DNA of 47,476 nucleotides from Oscillospiraceae bacterium (GTDB taxonomy: Bacteria; Bacillota; Clostridia; Oscillospirales; Acutalibacteraceae). This document shows, one piece after another, positions 15,019 through 24,811 of this stretch. A model generated the notes under the pieces. The model was not told the origin of the DNA and did not search any database. It was given only the letters and a program-made list of their open reading frames with translations. The DNA lies in assembly GCA_902792905.1 (NCBI GenBank), contig CADBBH010000015.1:1-47476 (forward strand), read 5' to 3'. Within the stretch, counting starts at the first letter, position 1. Each line of letters begins with the position of its first letter. The translations under genes and the position numbers were made by a program.

Positions 15019-15627
15019 ATGAAAGACAAGGCAAACGTTGCCGTGCTCGTTTCGGGAGGCGGCACCAATCTGCAGGCGATAATCGACGCAGTCAATTCGG
15101 GAATTATCACCTCCGCGAAGCTGCAGATAGTCATTTCAAATAATCCGGATGCCTATGCGCTCGAAAGAGCCAGGAAAAACGGCATAAAGACCGCTGTCAT
15201 AACCAAAAAGGAATGCGGCGGCGCAGAGGCGTTTGAAGCAAAGATAATCGAAACGCTCGAGAGCGAGGATATCGATTTAATCGTTCTCGCGGGATTCATG
15301 AGCATACTCAGCAAGAATTTCACGGACAGATTCCCCGAGAGAATCATAAACGTTCATCCGTCTCTGATTCCATCATTCTGCGGCGAAGGCTTCTACGGGC
15401 TGAAGGTCCACGAAGCCGCGCTCGCGAAGGGAGTCAAGGTAACGGGCGCCACGGTGCATTTTGTGAACGAAATTCCCGACGGCGGCAAAATAATACTGCA
15501 GAAAGCCGTTGAGATTGAAGAGGGCGACACGCCTGAAATTCTGCAGAAGAGAGTAATGGAACAGGCCGAGTGGATAATTCTTCCCAGGGCCGTTGAACTG
15601 ATAAGCAAAGAAATTACGGGAGGGTAA
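15019..15627 (+). CDS. purN: PurN, glycinamide ribonucleotide formyltransferase
   Basis: PurN transfers the formyl group of 10-formyl-THF to GAR. The 202-residue protein has SGGGTNLQAI near the N-terminus, the catalytic NVHPSLIPS with Asn111 and His113, and Asp154 in EIPDGG, matching the Asn/His/Asp triad of the family. Its cofactor is made by the fhs product at the end of the operon. The IMP cyclohydrolase start lies two bases beyond its stop, so they are probably translated together. Confidence 0.97.
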   Translation: MKDKANVAVLVSGGGTNLQAIIDAVNSGIITSAKLQIVISNNPDAYALERARKNGIKTAVITKKECGGAEAFEAKIIETLESEDIDLIVLAGFMSILSKNFTDRFPERIINVHPSLIPSFCGEGFYGLKVHEAALAKGVKVTGATVHFVNEIPDGGKIILQKAVEIEEGDTPEILQKRVMEQAEWIILPRAVELISKEITGG

Positions 15628-15629
15628 TT

Positions 15630-16349
15630 ATGGATATTTACAAAATCAACAAAATCGACGAACTCATCACCGGCAACCCCTATGTCGGCAGAGGAATCAT
15701 TGTCGGCAAGAGCGCAGACGGCAAAAGCGCAGTTTCCGCATATTTCATTATGGGCAGAAGCGCAAACAGCAGAAACAGAGTTTTCACAGAGAAAAACGCA
15801 GAAGTATTCACCGAGCCTTTTGACGCTTCAAAGGTCGAGGACCCGAGCCTGATTATTTACGCGGCAATCCGCAAATACGGTAACGCTCTTATCGTCACCA
15901 ACGGCGACCAGACCGATACGATTTATGACGGTCTCAAAGCGGGCAAATCCTTCTCCTGCGCGCTCACAAGCAGAGAATTTGAACCCGACAAACCGAATTT
16001 CACTCCGAGAATCAGTGCCGTTTCATATTTTGCGGATAAAGATTTCACCTACGAGATGAGCATTCTCAAGAGCGCGGACGCCGACGGCACCGCCTGCAAC
16101 AGATACACTTTCTCATATAATCCCCTCCCCGGTCTCGGCCATTTCATTCATACCTATGTGACCGACGGCAATCCGATTCCGACCTTCCAGGGCGAGCCCG
16201 AGAGAGTATTCGTCGGCAACGATATCGACGAATTCACCGACACTCTCTGGAACGCGCTCGACGCGGATAACAAGATTTCACTCTATGTAAGATATACAGA
16301 CCTTGAAACAGGCGCAGAAACCAACAGAATCATCAACAAAAACAATTAA
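15630..16349 (+). CDS. purO: PurO-type IMP cyclohydrolase
   Basis: The 239-residue protein resembles the PurO family (PF07826) that catalyses the last step, FAICAR to IMP, in archaea and in some Clostridia. Recognisable segments are the start NPYVGRGIIVG, MGRSANSRNRVF, GNGDQTD-like TNGDQTDTIYDG and the YNPLPGLGHFIHTY region. It replaces the MGS-type cyclohydrolase half of bifunctional PurH. It is directly followed by a stand-alone AICAR transformylase, so the pair together equals PurH. GGGAGG precedes the ATG. Confidence 0.9.
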   Translation: MDIYKINKIDELITGNPYVGRGIIVGKSADGKSAVSAYFIMGRSANSRNRVFTEKNAEVFTEPFDASKVEDPSLIIYAAIRKYGNALIVTNGDQTDTIYDGLKAGKSFSCALTSREFEPDKPNFTPRISAVSYFADKDFTYEMSILKSADADGTACNRYTFSYNPLPGLGHFIHTYVTDGNPIPTFQGEPERVFVGNDIDEFTDTLWNALDADNKISLYVRYTDLETGAETNRIINKNN

Positions 16350-16360
16350 GGAGAAGCAAA

Positions 16361-17545
16361 ATGAAAGAATTCGAACTCAAATACGGTTGCAATCCCAATC
16401 AGAAGCCCTCAAAAATCTTTATGGCTGACGGCACCGACCTGCCTATCGAGATTCTCAACGGCAGACCCGGATTCATCAATTTCCTTGACGCCTTCAATTC
16501 CTGGCAGCTTGTAAAGGAACTCAAAGAAGCTCTCGGCATGCCCGCAGTCACTTCTTTCAAACACGTAAGCCCCACATCCGCCGCAGTCGGCACAAAGCTC
16601 TCCGATACGCTTAAAAAAGCTTATTTTGTTGATGATATAGAAGGTCTCGACGATTCTCCCCTCGCATGCGCTTACGCGAGAGCGAGAGGCACGGACCGTA
16701 TGTGCTCCTTTGGAGACTGGGTCGCTCTCTCGGATGTTTGCGATGTAACCACCGCAACTATGATCAAGAGAGAAGTATCGGACGGAATCATCGCTCCCGG
16801 ATATGAGCCGGAGGCGCTTGAAATCCTCAAATCAAAGAGAAAAGGCACTTACAATATCGTAAAGATTGATCCCGATTATGTACCCGACCCCGTTGAGCAT
16901 AAGCAGGTGTTCGGAATCACCTTCGAGCAGGGCAGAAATAATTTTGAAATCAACCGCGAACTGCTCGCGAATATCGTTACCGAGAATAAGGATATGCCCG
17001 AATCGGCTGTCAGGGATCTTATAATCAGCCTTATCACTCTCAAATACACGCAGTCAAATTCAGTCTGCTACGCCTATGACGGCCAGGCAATCGGCGTGGG
17101 CGCGGGCCAGCAGTCGAGAATTCACTGCACCCGTCTCGCAGGCACTAAGGCGGATACCTGGTTTCTGCGCCAGCATGAGAAGGTTCTCAATCTCCCGTTC
17201 CGCTCGGATATCGGCAGACCGGACAGAGACAATATCATTGACGGATATATCAACAAAAACGAAGAGGATGTCTGCGCGGACGGTATCTGGCAGAAGTATT
17301 TCACCGAGCAGCCCGCACCGCTGACCGATGAGGAAATCAAGGCATATCTTGCCACAAAGACCGATGTTGCTCTCGGCTCGGACGCTTTCTTCCCGTTCTT
17401 TGATAACATCGAGAGAGCATACCGCAGCGGCGTCAAATACATTGCGGAGCCCGGCGGCTCAATCAGAGACGATCTTGTAATCGACTGCTGCAACAAATAC
17501 GGTATGGTAATGGCATTTACCGGAATGAGACTTTTCCATCATTGA
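16361..17545 (+). CDS. stand-alone AICAR transformylase
   Basis: The 394-residue protein corresponds to the C-terminal formyltransferase domain of PurH, which converts AICAR to FAICAR using 10-formyl-THF. Lys67-His68 in FKHVSPTSAA occupies the place of the catalytic KH in PurH (KHxNPCG), but Asn-Pro-Cys is changed to Ser-Pro-Thr. Segments TQSNSVCYAYDGQAIGVGAGQQSR and EPGGSIRDD are typical of the family. It lacks the MGS cyclohydrolase domain, which PurO supplies. AAGGAGAAGC precedes the start. It lies between purO and purD. Confidence 0.93.
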   Translation: MKEFELKYGCNPNQKPSKIFMADGTDLPIEILNGRPGFINFLDAFNSWQLVKELKEALGMPAVTSFKHVSPTSAAVGTKLSDTLKKAYFVDDIEGLDDSPLACAYARARGTDRMCSFGDWVALSDVCDVTTATMIKREVSDGIIAPGYEPEALEILKSKRKGTYNIVKIDPDYVPDPVEHKQVFGITFEQGRNNFEINRELLANIVTENKDMPESAVRDLIISLITLKYTQSNSVCYAYDGQAIGVGAGQQSRIHCTRLAGTKADTWFLRQHEKVLNLPFRSDIGRPDRDNIIDGYINKNEEDVCADGIWQKYFTEQPAPLTDEEIKAYLATKTDVALGSDAFFPFFDNIERAYRSGVKYIAEPGGSIRDDLVIDCCNKYGMVMAFTGMRLFHH

Positions 17546-17557
17546 GGTGAAAAACTT

Positions 17558-18826
17558 ATGAATATAATCGTAATCGGCTCCGGCGGCAGAGAGCACGCTG
17601 TCATCAAAAAGCTGAAAGAGAGCCCTCTCTGCGGCACTGTTTATGCCCTGCCCGGCAACGGCGGCATGGCGGATGACGCTGTCTGCGTGCCGATAAAGGC
17701 CACTGATATTGAAGCGATAGCGGAATACGCCGTTTCAAACAATATCGACTACGCGGTCGTAACTCCCGACGATCCGCTCGTTCTCGGATGCGTTGACGCC
17801 CTCGAAGCCAAAGGTATAAAGTGCTTCGGCCCGAGAGCAAACGCCGCGATAATCGAAGGCAGCAAGGTATTCTCCAAAAATCTGATGAAGAAATACGGAA
17901 TACCGACCGCCGCCTATGAGACTTTTGACAATGCGCAGGCCGCTCTCGATTATCTCGAAAGCGCAAAGACTCCGATAGTCATAAAGGCTGACGGCCTCGC
18001 GCTCGGCAAGGGAGTAATAATCGCTCAGAATAAAGAAGAGGCCCGCGAAGCCGTTATCTCCATTATGGAGGATAAGAAATTCGGCGCAAGCGGCAATCAC
18101 ATAGTTATCGAAGAATTCATGACAGGCCCCGAGGTTTCCGTTCTCGCATTCACGGATGGCAAATGCGTAAAGCCGATGGTCTCCTCAATGGATCACAAGC
18201 GCGCGCTTGATAACGATGAAGGTCTCAATACCGGCGGTATGGGCACTGTCGCTCCGAATCCTTATTATACTAAATCAGTCGCGAATGAATGTATGGATAA
18301 GATTTTTATCCCGACAATGAACGCGATGAATACTGAAGGCAGAACCTTCAAAGGCTGCCTCTACTTCGGCCTTATGATAACTCCCGACGGTCCGAAGGTT
18401 GTTGAATATAACTGCCGTTTCGGCGACCCGGAAACACAGGTTGTGCTTCCGCTTCTAGAAAGCGATCTGCTTGAAATAATGCTTGCAGTAACAAACGGGA
18501 CGCTCTCTGATACAGAGGTTAAAATCTCGGAAAAGAGCGCCTGCTGCGTAATCATGGCTTCCGAAGGTTATCCTGTTTCCTATGAGAAGGGGTACGAGAT
18601 TGAGGCGGATGACGAAGTGAAGAAAGATATCTACTTTGCGGGCGCAAAGCTTGCCGGCGGAAAGCTTCTCACGGATGGCGGAAGAGTTCTCGGCGTCACC
18701 TCGGTCGCGGATACGCTTGAAGAGGCAATCGCCGCCTCATACAAAAAGGCGGAAAAGATTAAATTTGCGAATGCGTTTTACAGACACGATATAGGAAAAC
18801 GGGCGCTGGAGGCAGGAAAGGAGTAA
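17558..18826 (+). CDS. purD: PurD, phosphoribosylamine-glycine ligase
   Basis: PurD joins glycine to phosphoribosylamine with ATP. The 422-residue protein starts IVIGSGGREHA, the usual PurD N-terminus, followed by an ATP-grasp domain with IVIKADGLALGKGV, GPEVSVLAF and VVEYNCRFGDPETQ. Length and motifs are normal. It uses the unstable product of PurF, and the two lie in the same operon. The purL start is only one base beyond its stop. Confidence 0.97.
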   Translation: MNIIVIGSGGREHAVIKKLKESPLCGTVYALPGNGGMADDAVCVPIKATDIEAIAEYAVSNNIDYAVVTPDDPLVLGCVDALEAKGIKCFGPRANAAIIEGSKVFSKNLMKKYGIPTAAYETFDNAQAALDYLESAKTPIVIKADGLALGKGVIIAQNKEEAREAVISIMEDKKFGASGNHIVIEEFMTGPEVSVLAFTDGKCVKPMVSSMDHKRALDNDEGLNTGGMGTVAPNPYYTKSVANECMDKIFIPTMNAMNTEGRTFKGCLYFGLMITPDGPKVVEYNCRFGDPETQVVLPLLESDLLEIMLAVTNGTLSDTEVKISEKSACCVIMASEGYPVSYEKGYEIEADDEVKKDIYFAGAKLAGGKLLTDGGRVLGVTSVADTLEEAIAASYKKAEKIKFANAFYRHDIGKRALEAGKE

Positions 18827-18827
18827 T

Positions 18828-21800
18828 ATGGTTTACAGAGTATATACCGAAAAGAAACAGGGCTTCAATAACGAGGCGAAGACTCTGCTTTCCGATTTCA
18901 GAACCCTGCTCGGAATAACTTCGCTTGAAAATGTTCGTCTTATCAACAGATATGACGCCGAACAGATTGCCGAAGATATATTTGAAAAAGCGGTACCGAC
19001 CGTTTTCTCCGAGCCTCAGGTCGACAATGTTTATGACGAACTGCCGGACGAAGGCGCAACAGCATTCGCGGTTGAATATCTGCCGGGTCAGTTTGATCAG
19101 AGAGCTGATTCCGCAGCACAGTGTATTCAGATCATGTCGCAGGGCGAGCGCCCCGTTATCCGCTCCGCTAAGGTCTATCTGCTCTATGGAAATCTCAGCG
19201 CCGGGCAGATTGCGGAAATCAAGAAATATGTCATAAACCCGGTAGAGGCGAGAGAAGCGAAACTCGAGAAACCCGAAACAATTATCACAAAATATGAGAT
19301 TCCGACAACGGTCGAAACTCTCGACGGTTTCATCGTTCTTTCCAGAGATGAACTTGAAAAATTCGTTGAGAATTACGGCCTCGCGATGGATGCGGACGAT
19401 ATAGAATTCTGTCAGAATTATTTCAAATCTGAGCAGCGCGACCCGACAATCACCGAAATCAGGATGATTGACACCTACTGGTCGGATCACTGCAGACACA
19501 CCACCTTCCTCACGACCATTGATAAAGTGAGTTTTGAGGATGAACTGCTTCAGAAGGCTTATGACGAATATATAGCCGTCAGGAAAGAACTCGGCAGGAC
19601 AAAGCCGATCTGCCTTATGGATCTGGCAACCGTGGCAGTCAGATATCTCAAAACTCAGGGCAAGCTCAATAAGCTCGATGAATCCGAAGAAATCAACGCC
19701 TGCACGGTCAAAATCAATGTTGATGTTGACGGTGTTTCCGAGCCCTGGCTCCTGCTCTTCAAGAATGAAACGCACAATCACCCGACAGAAATCGAGCCAT
19801 TCGGCGGCGCCGCTACATGTATAGGCGGAGCTATAAGAGATCCTCTTTCGGGCAGATCCTATGTTTACGGCGCAATGCGCGTCACGGGCGCGGCCGATCC
19901 TCTCAAGCCCATCAGCGAGACGATTCCCGGCAAACTCCCGCAGAGAAGCATTGTCACCACCGCGGCCGCCGGCTATTCATCCTACGGCAATCAGATAGGC
20001 CTCGCTACCGGTATAGTCGATGAGCTCTATCATCCCGGATACGCGGCAAAGAGGATGGAAATCGGCGCTGTCATAGCGGCCGCTCCCGCGGAGAATGTCA
20101 GGCGCGAAGTCCCCGCCCCCGGCGATGTTGTTATCCTGCTCGGCGGCGCGACCGGCAGAGACGGTATCGGCGGCGCGACAGGCTCATCCAAAGCGCACAA
20201 TATGCATTCGGTTGAGACATGCGGAGCTGAGGTCCAGAAGGGCAACGCACCCGAGGAGAGAAAGCTTCAGCGTCTCTTCAGAAATCACGATGCCTGCCGC
20301 ATGATAAAGCGCTGCAACGACTTCGGCGCGGGCGGCGTATCGGTTGCAATCGGCGAACTTGCGGACGGTCTTGAAATCGACCTGAACGCTGTTCCCAAGA
20401 AATATGACGGCCTTGACGGCACTGAACTTGCAATCAGCGAATCGCAGGAGAGAATGGCCGTCGTTATCGAAAAAGAGAATATAGATGCCTTCCTCGCCCT
20501 CGCTCAGAGCGAAAACCTCAACGCAACAGTAGTTGCCGAGGTAAAAGCGGAGCCGCGCCTTGTCATGAACTGGAACGGTAAAACAATAGTTAACATCAGC
20601 CGTGAATTCCTAAACTCTAACGGCGCTGAAAAGCACATTGAAATCGAAGCGCCCGAGATAAAATCATTTGATAAAGAGTATTCGGGCGATTTTACCGAAA
20701 ACTATAAAAAGCTGGCGGGCGACCTGAACATCTGCTCGAAGCGCGGTCTGAGCGAAAGATTCGACTCGACAATCGGAGCAGGAACAGTTCTTATGCCTTT
20801 CGGCGGCAAATATCAGCGAACACCTATCCAGGCGATGGTCCAGAAGATTTCGGTTGAGAAGAAACATACCGACGACTGCTCCGTTATGAGCTGGGGCTAT
20901 AACCCGTTCATTACGGAAAAGAGCCCCTATCACGGCGCTTATCTTGCGGTCATTGAATCCGTATCGAAGGTGATTTCTACCGGAGCTTCATTTGAGGATA
21001 TGTATCTTACATTCCAGGAATACTTTGCAAGACCCGGCAGGGATTCAAAGCGCTGGGGCCAGCCGCTTTCCGCACTGCTCGGCGCATTCAAAGCCCAGCT
21101 TGAGCTCGGAATCGGCTCTATAGGCGGCAAGGACTCAATGAGCGGCTCTTTTGAAAAGCTTGATGTTCCGCCCACGCTCGTTTCGTTTGCGGTAACCACC
21201 GATAAAATCAAGAATATTATTTCCCCCGAATTCAAGAGCGCGGGCAATAAAGTCATCTTCCTTAAACCCGATTATGACGAGAACGGTCTGCCCGTCACTG
21301 CTTCGCTTCTCAAAGTGTTTGAAACGGTTACATCCCTTGTCCGCTCGGGCAAAGCCGTATCGGCCTACACTCCCGGCGAGGGCGGAATTGCGGAAGCGGT
21401 CCTCAAAATGTGTATGGGCAACGGCCTCGGCTTTGAATTCTCCGGAGCTCTTCAGGAGAAGGATATATTCGCCTATAATTACGGCGCGTTCATTCTCGAA
21501 GTCACCGACGCGGCGGATTTCACTGTCATAGGCGAAGTTACGGATAAGTGTGAAATTGCTTACGGCGAAGCTTGTGTCAATCTCGCGGAGCTCTGCGATA
21601 TATATGAAAACAAGCTCGAGAGCGTATTCAGCTGCAACATAAAGAACAACACCACACCCGTCAAGAATTTCTCCTACGAATGCGGTGAAAGAAGAAGCGC
21701 GGCGATTAAAACCGCTAAACCGAAAGTGCTTATCCCCGCCTTCCCGGGCACAAACTGCGAATTCGATTCCGCGAAGGCTATGCGCGACGCGGGAGCGGAA

Positions 21801-22514
21801 CCCGAGATTATGGTTATCAACAACCTCTCGTCCGACGGCATCCGCAGAAGCGTTGATAAATTTGCGAATGCGCTCAAAGATACGAATATGATATTCATCC
21901 CGGGCGGATTCTCCGGCGGCGACGAGCCCGAGGGAAGCGGCAAATTCATAACCGCGTTCTTTAGGAATGATTCGATCAAAGAGAGCGTAACCGATCTGCT
22001 TGAAAACAGAGACGGCCTCATCTGCGGAATCTGCAACGGTTTCCAGGCACTTATCAAGCTCGGCCTTGTACCCTACGGCAAGATAATCGACGCCGATGCC
22101 GACTGCCCGACGCTGACATTCAACACCATAGGCAGGCACCAGTCAAAGATAGTCAGGACAAGAATCGCTTCCAATAAATCTCCCTGGCTCTCATTCACGA
22201 ATGTCGGCGATGTTTACTCAGTCCCGATTTCACACGGAGAAGGCAAATTCATCGCAAGCGACGCTCTTATGGCAGAGCTTGAAACGAACGGGCAGATAGC
22301 TACGCAGTATGTTGACCTTAACGGCAATGCAACCGATGACATTCAGTTCAATCCGAATAATTCCTACTGCGCGGTTGAAGGCATCACTTCGCCCGACGGC
22401 AGAGTGTTCGGCAAAATGGGTCACTCCGAGAGATGGGGCGCGGGGCTGTACAAGAATGTTCCCGGCAACTATGATATAAGAATGTTTGAATCCGCGGTTA
22501 AATATTTCAAATAA
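18828..22514 (+). CDS. purL: PurL, single-chain FGAM synthase
   Basis: The 1228-residue protein joins synthetase and glutaminase in one chain and converts FGAR to FGAM. The synthetase part has [29 protein letters not shown] and repeated PurM-like domains. The C-terminal class I amidotransferase has ICGICNGFQ with nucleophile Cys1069, then ISHGEGKF with a catalytic His. The architecture matches the Clostridia-type clade of large PurL. The glutaminase is intact, in contrast to the PurF of the same operon. GGAAAGGAG precedes the ATG; fhs follows 13 bases later. Confidence 0.96.
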   Translation: MVYRVYTEKKQGFNNEAKTLLSDFRTLLGITSLENVRLINRYDAEQIAEDIFEKAVPTVFSEPQVDNVYDELPDEGATAFAVEYLPGQFDQRADSAAQCIQIMSQGERPVIRSAKVYLLYGNLSAGQIAEIKKYVINPVEAREAKLEKPETIITKYEIPTTVETLDGFIVLSRDELEKFVENYGLAMDADDIEFCQNYFKSEQRDPTITEIRMIDTYWSDHCRHTTFLTTIDKVSFEDELLQKAYDEYIAVRKELGRTKPICLMDLATVAVRYLKTQGKLNKLDESEEINACTVKINVDVDGVSEPWLLLFKNETHNHPTEIEPFGGAATCIGGAIRDPLSGRSYVYGAMRVTGAADPLKPISETIPGKLPQRSIVTTAAAGYSSYGNQIGLATGIVDELYHPGYAAKRMEIGAVIAAAPAENVRREVPAPGDVVILLGGATGRDGIGGATGSSKAHNMHSVETCGAEVQKGNAPEERKLQRLFRNHDACRMIKRCNDFGAGGVSVAIGELADGLEIDLNAVPKKYDGLDGTELAISESQERMAVVIEKENIDAFLALAQSENLNATVVAEVKAEPRLVMNWNGKTIVNISREFLNSNGAEKHIEIEAPEIKSFDKEYSGDFTENYKKLAGDLNICSKRGLSERFDSTIGAGTVLMPFGGKYQRTPIQAMVQKISVEKKHTDDCSVMSWGYNPFITEKSPYHGAYLAVIESVSKVISTGASFEDMYLTFQEYFARPGRDSKRWGQPLSALLGAFKAQLELGIGSIGGKDSMSGSFEKLDVPPTLVSFAVTTDKIKNIISPEFKSAGNKVIFLKPDYDENGLPVTASLLKVFETVTSLVRSGKAVSAYTPGEGGIAEAVLKMCMGNGLGFEFSGALQEKDIFAYNYGAFILEVTDAADFTVIGEVTDKCEIAYGEACVNLAELCDIYENKLESVFSCNIKNNTTPVKNFSYECGERRSAAIKTAKPKVLIPAFPGTNCEFDSAKAMRDAGAEPEIMVINNLSSDGIRRSVDKFANALKDTNMIFIPGGFSGGDEPEGSGKFITAFFRNDSIKESVTDLLENRDGLICGICNGFQALIKLGLVPYGKIIDADADCPTLTFNTIGRHQSKIVRTRIASNKSPWLSFTNVGDVYSVPISHGEGKFIASDALMAELETNGQIATQYVDLNGNATDDIQFNPNNSYCAVEGITSPDGRVFGKMGHSERWGAGLYKNVPGNYDIRMFESAVKYFK

Positions 22515-22527
22515 GCGAGGTATAATT

Positions 22528-24204
22528 ATGGCATATCTTTCAGATATAGAAATAGCCCAGCAGTGTCAGATGAAGAGGATTACCGAAATTGCGGAATCCG
22601 CGGGCATTGATGATAAATATCTCGAACAATACGGCAAATACAAGGCAAAGGTCGATCCCGCGCTTCTGAACGAAGTCAAGGGAGAAGACGGGAAACTGAT
22701 TCTTGTGACGGCTATCACTCCGACACCCGCAGGCGAAGGCAAAACCACAACTACAATAGGCCTAGCGGACGGTCTCAAAAAAATAGGCAAAAAGCCGGTC
22801 GTCGCTCTCAGAGAGCCGTCGCTCGGCCCGGTATTCGGAATCAAAGGCGGTGCAGCCGGCGGCGGATACGCGCAGGTTGTCCCGATGGAGGATATCAACC
22901 TTCATTTCACCGGTGATTTTCACGCGATAGGCGCTGCCAACAACCTTCTTGCCGCGATGCTCGACAATCATATTCAGCAGGGTAATTCATTGAATATAGA
23001 TCCGAGAAGAATCACATGGAAACGCTGTGTCGATATGAATGACAGACAGCTCAGGTTCGTTGTTGACGGTCTCGGCGGTAAAGTAAACGGAACTCCGCGC
23101 GAGGATGGCTTTGATATAACGGTCGCAAGCGAGATTATGGCAGTTTTCTGCCTCTCCTCTTCGATTACCGATCTTAAAGAACGCCTTTCAAGAATAGTTG
23201 TTGCCTATACTTATGACGACAAGCCCGTTACCGCCGGTGATCTCAAGGCGGTAGGAGCAATGGCAGCGCTTCTCAAGGATGCACTCAAACCGAATCTGGT
23301 GCAGACTCTCGAAGGCACTCCGACCTTCGTGCACGGCGGACCGTTTGCGAATATAGCTCACGGCTGCAACTCGGTGATGGCAACAAAGCTTGCGCTCAAG
23401 CTCGGCGATTATGCCGTTACGGAAGCGGGATTCGGCGCCGATCTCGGCGCTGAAAAATTCCTTGATATAAAATGCAGAATGACTGGTATTAAACCCAATG
23501 CGGTAGTTATGGTGGCAACGGTAAGAGCCCTCAAAATGCACGGCGGACTTGCCAAGACAGAACTCGCAGGAGAGAATCTCGACGCTCTCGGCAAGGGCGT
23601 TCCCAATCTTCTGCGCCATGTTTCCAATATCAAGGATGTTTATAAACTTCCCTGCGTTGTTGCGATCAACAGATTCCCGACAGATACGGATGCCGAAATC
23701 GATTTCATAATCGCAAAATGCAAAGAGCTCGGCGTAAACACCGTATTATCAACTGTCTGGGCTGACGGCGGCGAAGGCGGAAAGGCGCTCGCCGAAGAAG
23801 TGGTACGCCTGTGCGAAGAGGACAATTCGTCATTCTCATTCTCATATGATGTCAATGATTCGATTGAGAACAAGATTCTCGCGGTTGTCAGAAACGTCTA
23901 TCGCGGTAAGGATATAAATATCACACCCGCGGCGAAGAAACAGATTGATACGCTGACCGCGCTGGGATATGACAAGCTTCCCATCTGCATAGCAAAGACT
24001 CAGTATTCCTTCTCGGATGACCCGACTAAACCCGGCGCTCCCGAAGATTTCACGGTAACCATCAAAAATGTCAAGGTTTCCGCAGGCGCGGGCTTCCTGG
24101 TTGTCCTGACCGGCGATATCATGACGATGCCCGGCCTTCCTAAAGTTCCCGCGGCCGAAAAAATCGACGTTGATGAAAACGGCGTAATTACAGGATTGTT
24201 CTGA
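22528..24204 (+). CDS. fhs: formate-tetrahydrofolate ligase
   Basis: Fhs activates formate to 10-formyl-THF with ATP. The 558-residue protein has the P-loop [11 protein letters not shown] (65-75), [19 protein letters not shown] and [11 protein letters not shown], all typical. The start is placed at ATG 22528 (GCGAGG upstream, family-like N-terminus); an upstream alternative overlaps purL and adds 14 residues. As the last gene of the purine operon it feeds PurN and the AICAR transformylase, which suits an anaerobe that gets its formyl groups from formate. Confidence 0.96.
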   Translation: MAYLSDIEIAQQCQMKRITEIAESAGIDDKYLEQYGKYKAKVDPALLNEVKGEDGKLILVTAITPTPAGEGKTTTTIGLADGLKKIGKKPVVALREPSLGPVFGIKGGAAGGGYAQVVPMEDINLHFTGDFHAIGAANNLLAAMLDNHIQQGNSLNIDPRRITWKRCVDMNDRQLRFVVDGLGGKVNGTPREDGFDITVASEIMAVFCLSSSITDLKERLSRIVVAYTYDDKPVTAGDLKAVGAMAALLKDALKPNLVQTLEGTPTFVHGGPFANIAHGCNSVMATKLALKLGDYAVTEAGFGADLGAEKFLDIKCRMTGIKPNAVVMVATVRALKMHGGLAKTELAGENLDALGKGVPNLLRHVSNIKDVYKLPCVVAINRFPTDTDAEIDFIIAKCKELGVNTVLSTVWADGGEGGKALAEEVVRLCEEDNSSFSFSYDVNDSIENKILAVVRNVYRGKDINITPAAKKQIDTLTALGYDKLPICIAKTQYSFSDDPTKPGAPEDFTVTIKNVKVSAGAGFLVVLTGDIMTMPGLPKVPAAEKIDVDENGVITGLF

Positions 24205-24230
24205 TAATTGAAATTGATAATAACAAAAAA

Positions 24231-24257
24231 GGCTGTCACCGGAATTCGGTGACAGCC
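24231..24257. terminator. bidirectional terminator of the purine operon and the small gene
   Basis: GGCTGTCACCG-gaatt-CGGTGACAGCC, an 11-bp stem. The minus strand has a clean T6 tract after it; the plus strand has only a distant CTTTT. Confidence 0.85.
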
Positions 24258-24341
24258 TGCCGCTTTTATAGCTCCAAAGCAAAGATTGCTTCGGTATATT
24301 AAATCCGCCAGGAGGAGCGGATAACTGGTGACGATCTGTGA

Positions 24342-24467
24342 TTATCTGCTGCTGAGCAGACTCTCAAGCGCCATAATTTTGAAGAACTTGCTCCAGGAGA
24401 AAAATCTCTTATCCTTCTCGATTTCCTCAATCAGTACCCATTCAAGTTCTTTTTCGTATTTGTTCAT
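24342..24467 (-). CDS. 41-residue hypothetical protein
   Basis: A 41-residue frame begins MNKYEKELEWVLIEE and ends FKIMALESLLSSR. The N-terminal half is acidic and helical, while the middle RFFSWSKFFKI is aromatic and basic; the whole could be one amphipathic helix. Support for a real gene comes from GGAAGG before the ATG, a consensus promoter 36-63 bases upstream of the start, and the bidirectional terminator 85 bases past the stop. I do not recognise the family. It is convergent with the purine operon. Confidence 0.7.
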   Translation of the reverse strand: MNKYEKELEWVLIEEIEKDKRFFSWSKFFKIMALESLLSSR

Positions 24468-24502
24468 AATCAAGAACCTTCCTTTCGTGTTTCGGTGGCT
24501 TT

Positions 24503-24530
24503 ATTATATCACTTTTTCCGGAATTGTCAA
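24503..24530 (-). promoter_or_regulatory. promoter of the 41-residue gene
   Basis: On the minus strand TTGACA (24530-24525) and TATAAT (24508-24503) with a 16-base spacer, both perfect consensus. It gives a leader of about 30 bases. Confidence 0.8.
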
Positions 24531-24537
24531 GACATAC

Positions 24538-24649
24538 TGCACAATTACCGATATCTCGATTTGTGCAAATTGCACCAAAATCGACCTCTTGTGTTTTTTG
24601 CACTGTCAACAAAAAATACCGGATTTGCCACATATTTTATGCAAATTGC
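24538..24649. promoter_or_regulatory. cluster of GTGCAA/TTGCAC sites upstream of the small gene
   Basis: TGCACAA at 24538-24544 lies just upstream of the -35. The palindrome GTGCAA-A-TTGCAC at 24563-24575 is flanked by CGATTT and AAATCG. TTTGCAC lies at about 24597-24603 and GCAAATTGC at 24641-24649. They look like operator sites for an unknown regulator. The rest of 24650-24780 shows no supported gene. Confidence 0.5.
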
Positions 24650-24780
24650 CGGCAAGAAATCACATTACGCAGAGTTTATGAATAAACTGTTACGCATTTA
24701 ACGAATTGTAAACATTAAATTTGGAGGATTGAACAAGAAAATACAAGATATTGTGTATGACACTCTGTGAGCAAACAATC

Positions 24781-24805
24781 AAACCCCGCCCTATTGGCGG
24801 GGTTT
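24781..24805. terminator. terminator of the activase operon
   Basis: AAACCCCGCC-ctatt-GGCGGGGTTT, a 10-bp stem, seven bases past the stop at 24812. Short T-rich tails lie on both sides. Confidence 0.85.
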
Positions 24806-24811
24806 GGTTTC

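Noticed and set aside
18759-22139. long minus-strand frames (340 and 334 codons) opposite purL
   Set aside because: PurL is unmistakable on the plus strand; the opposite frames lack start sites and domain motifs.
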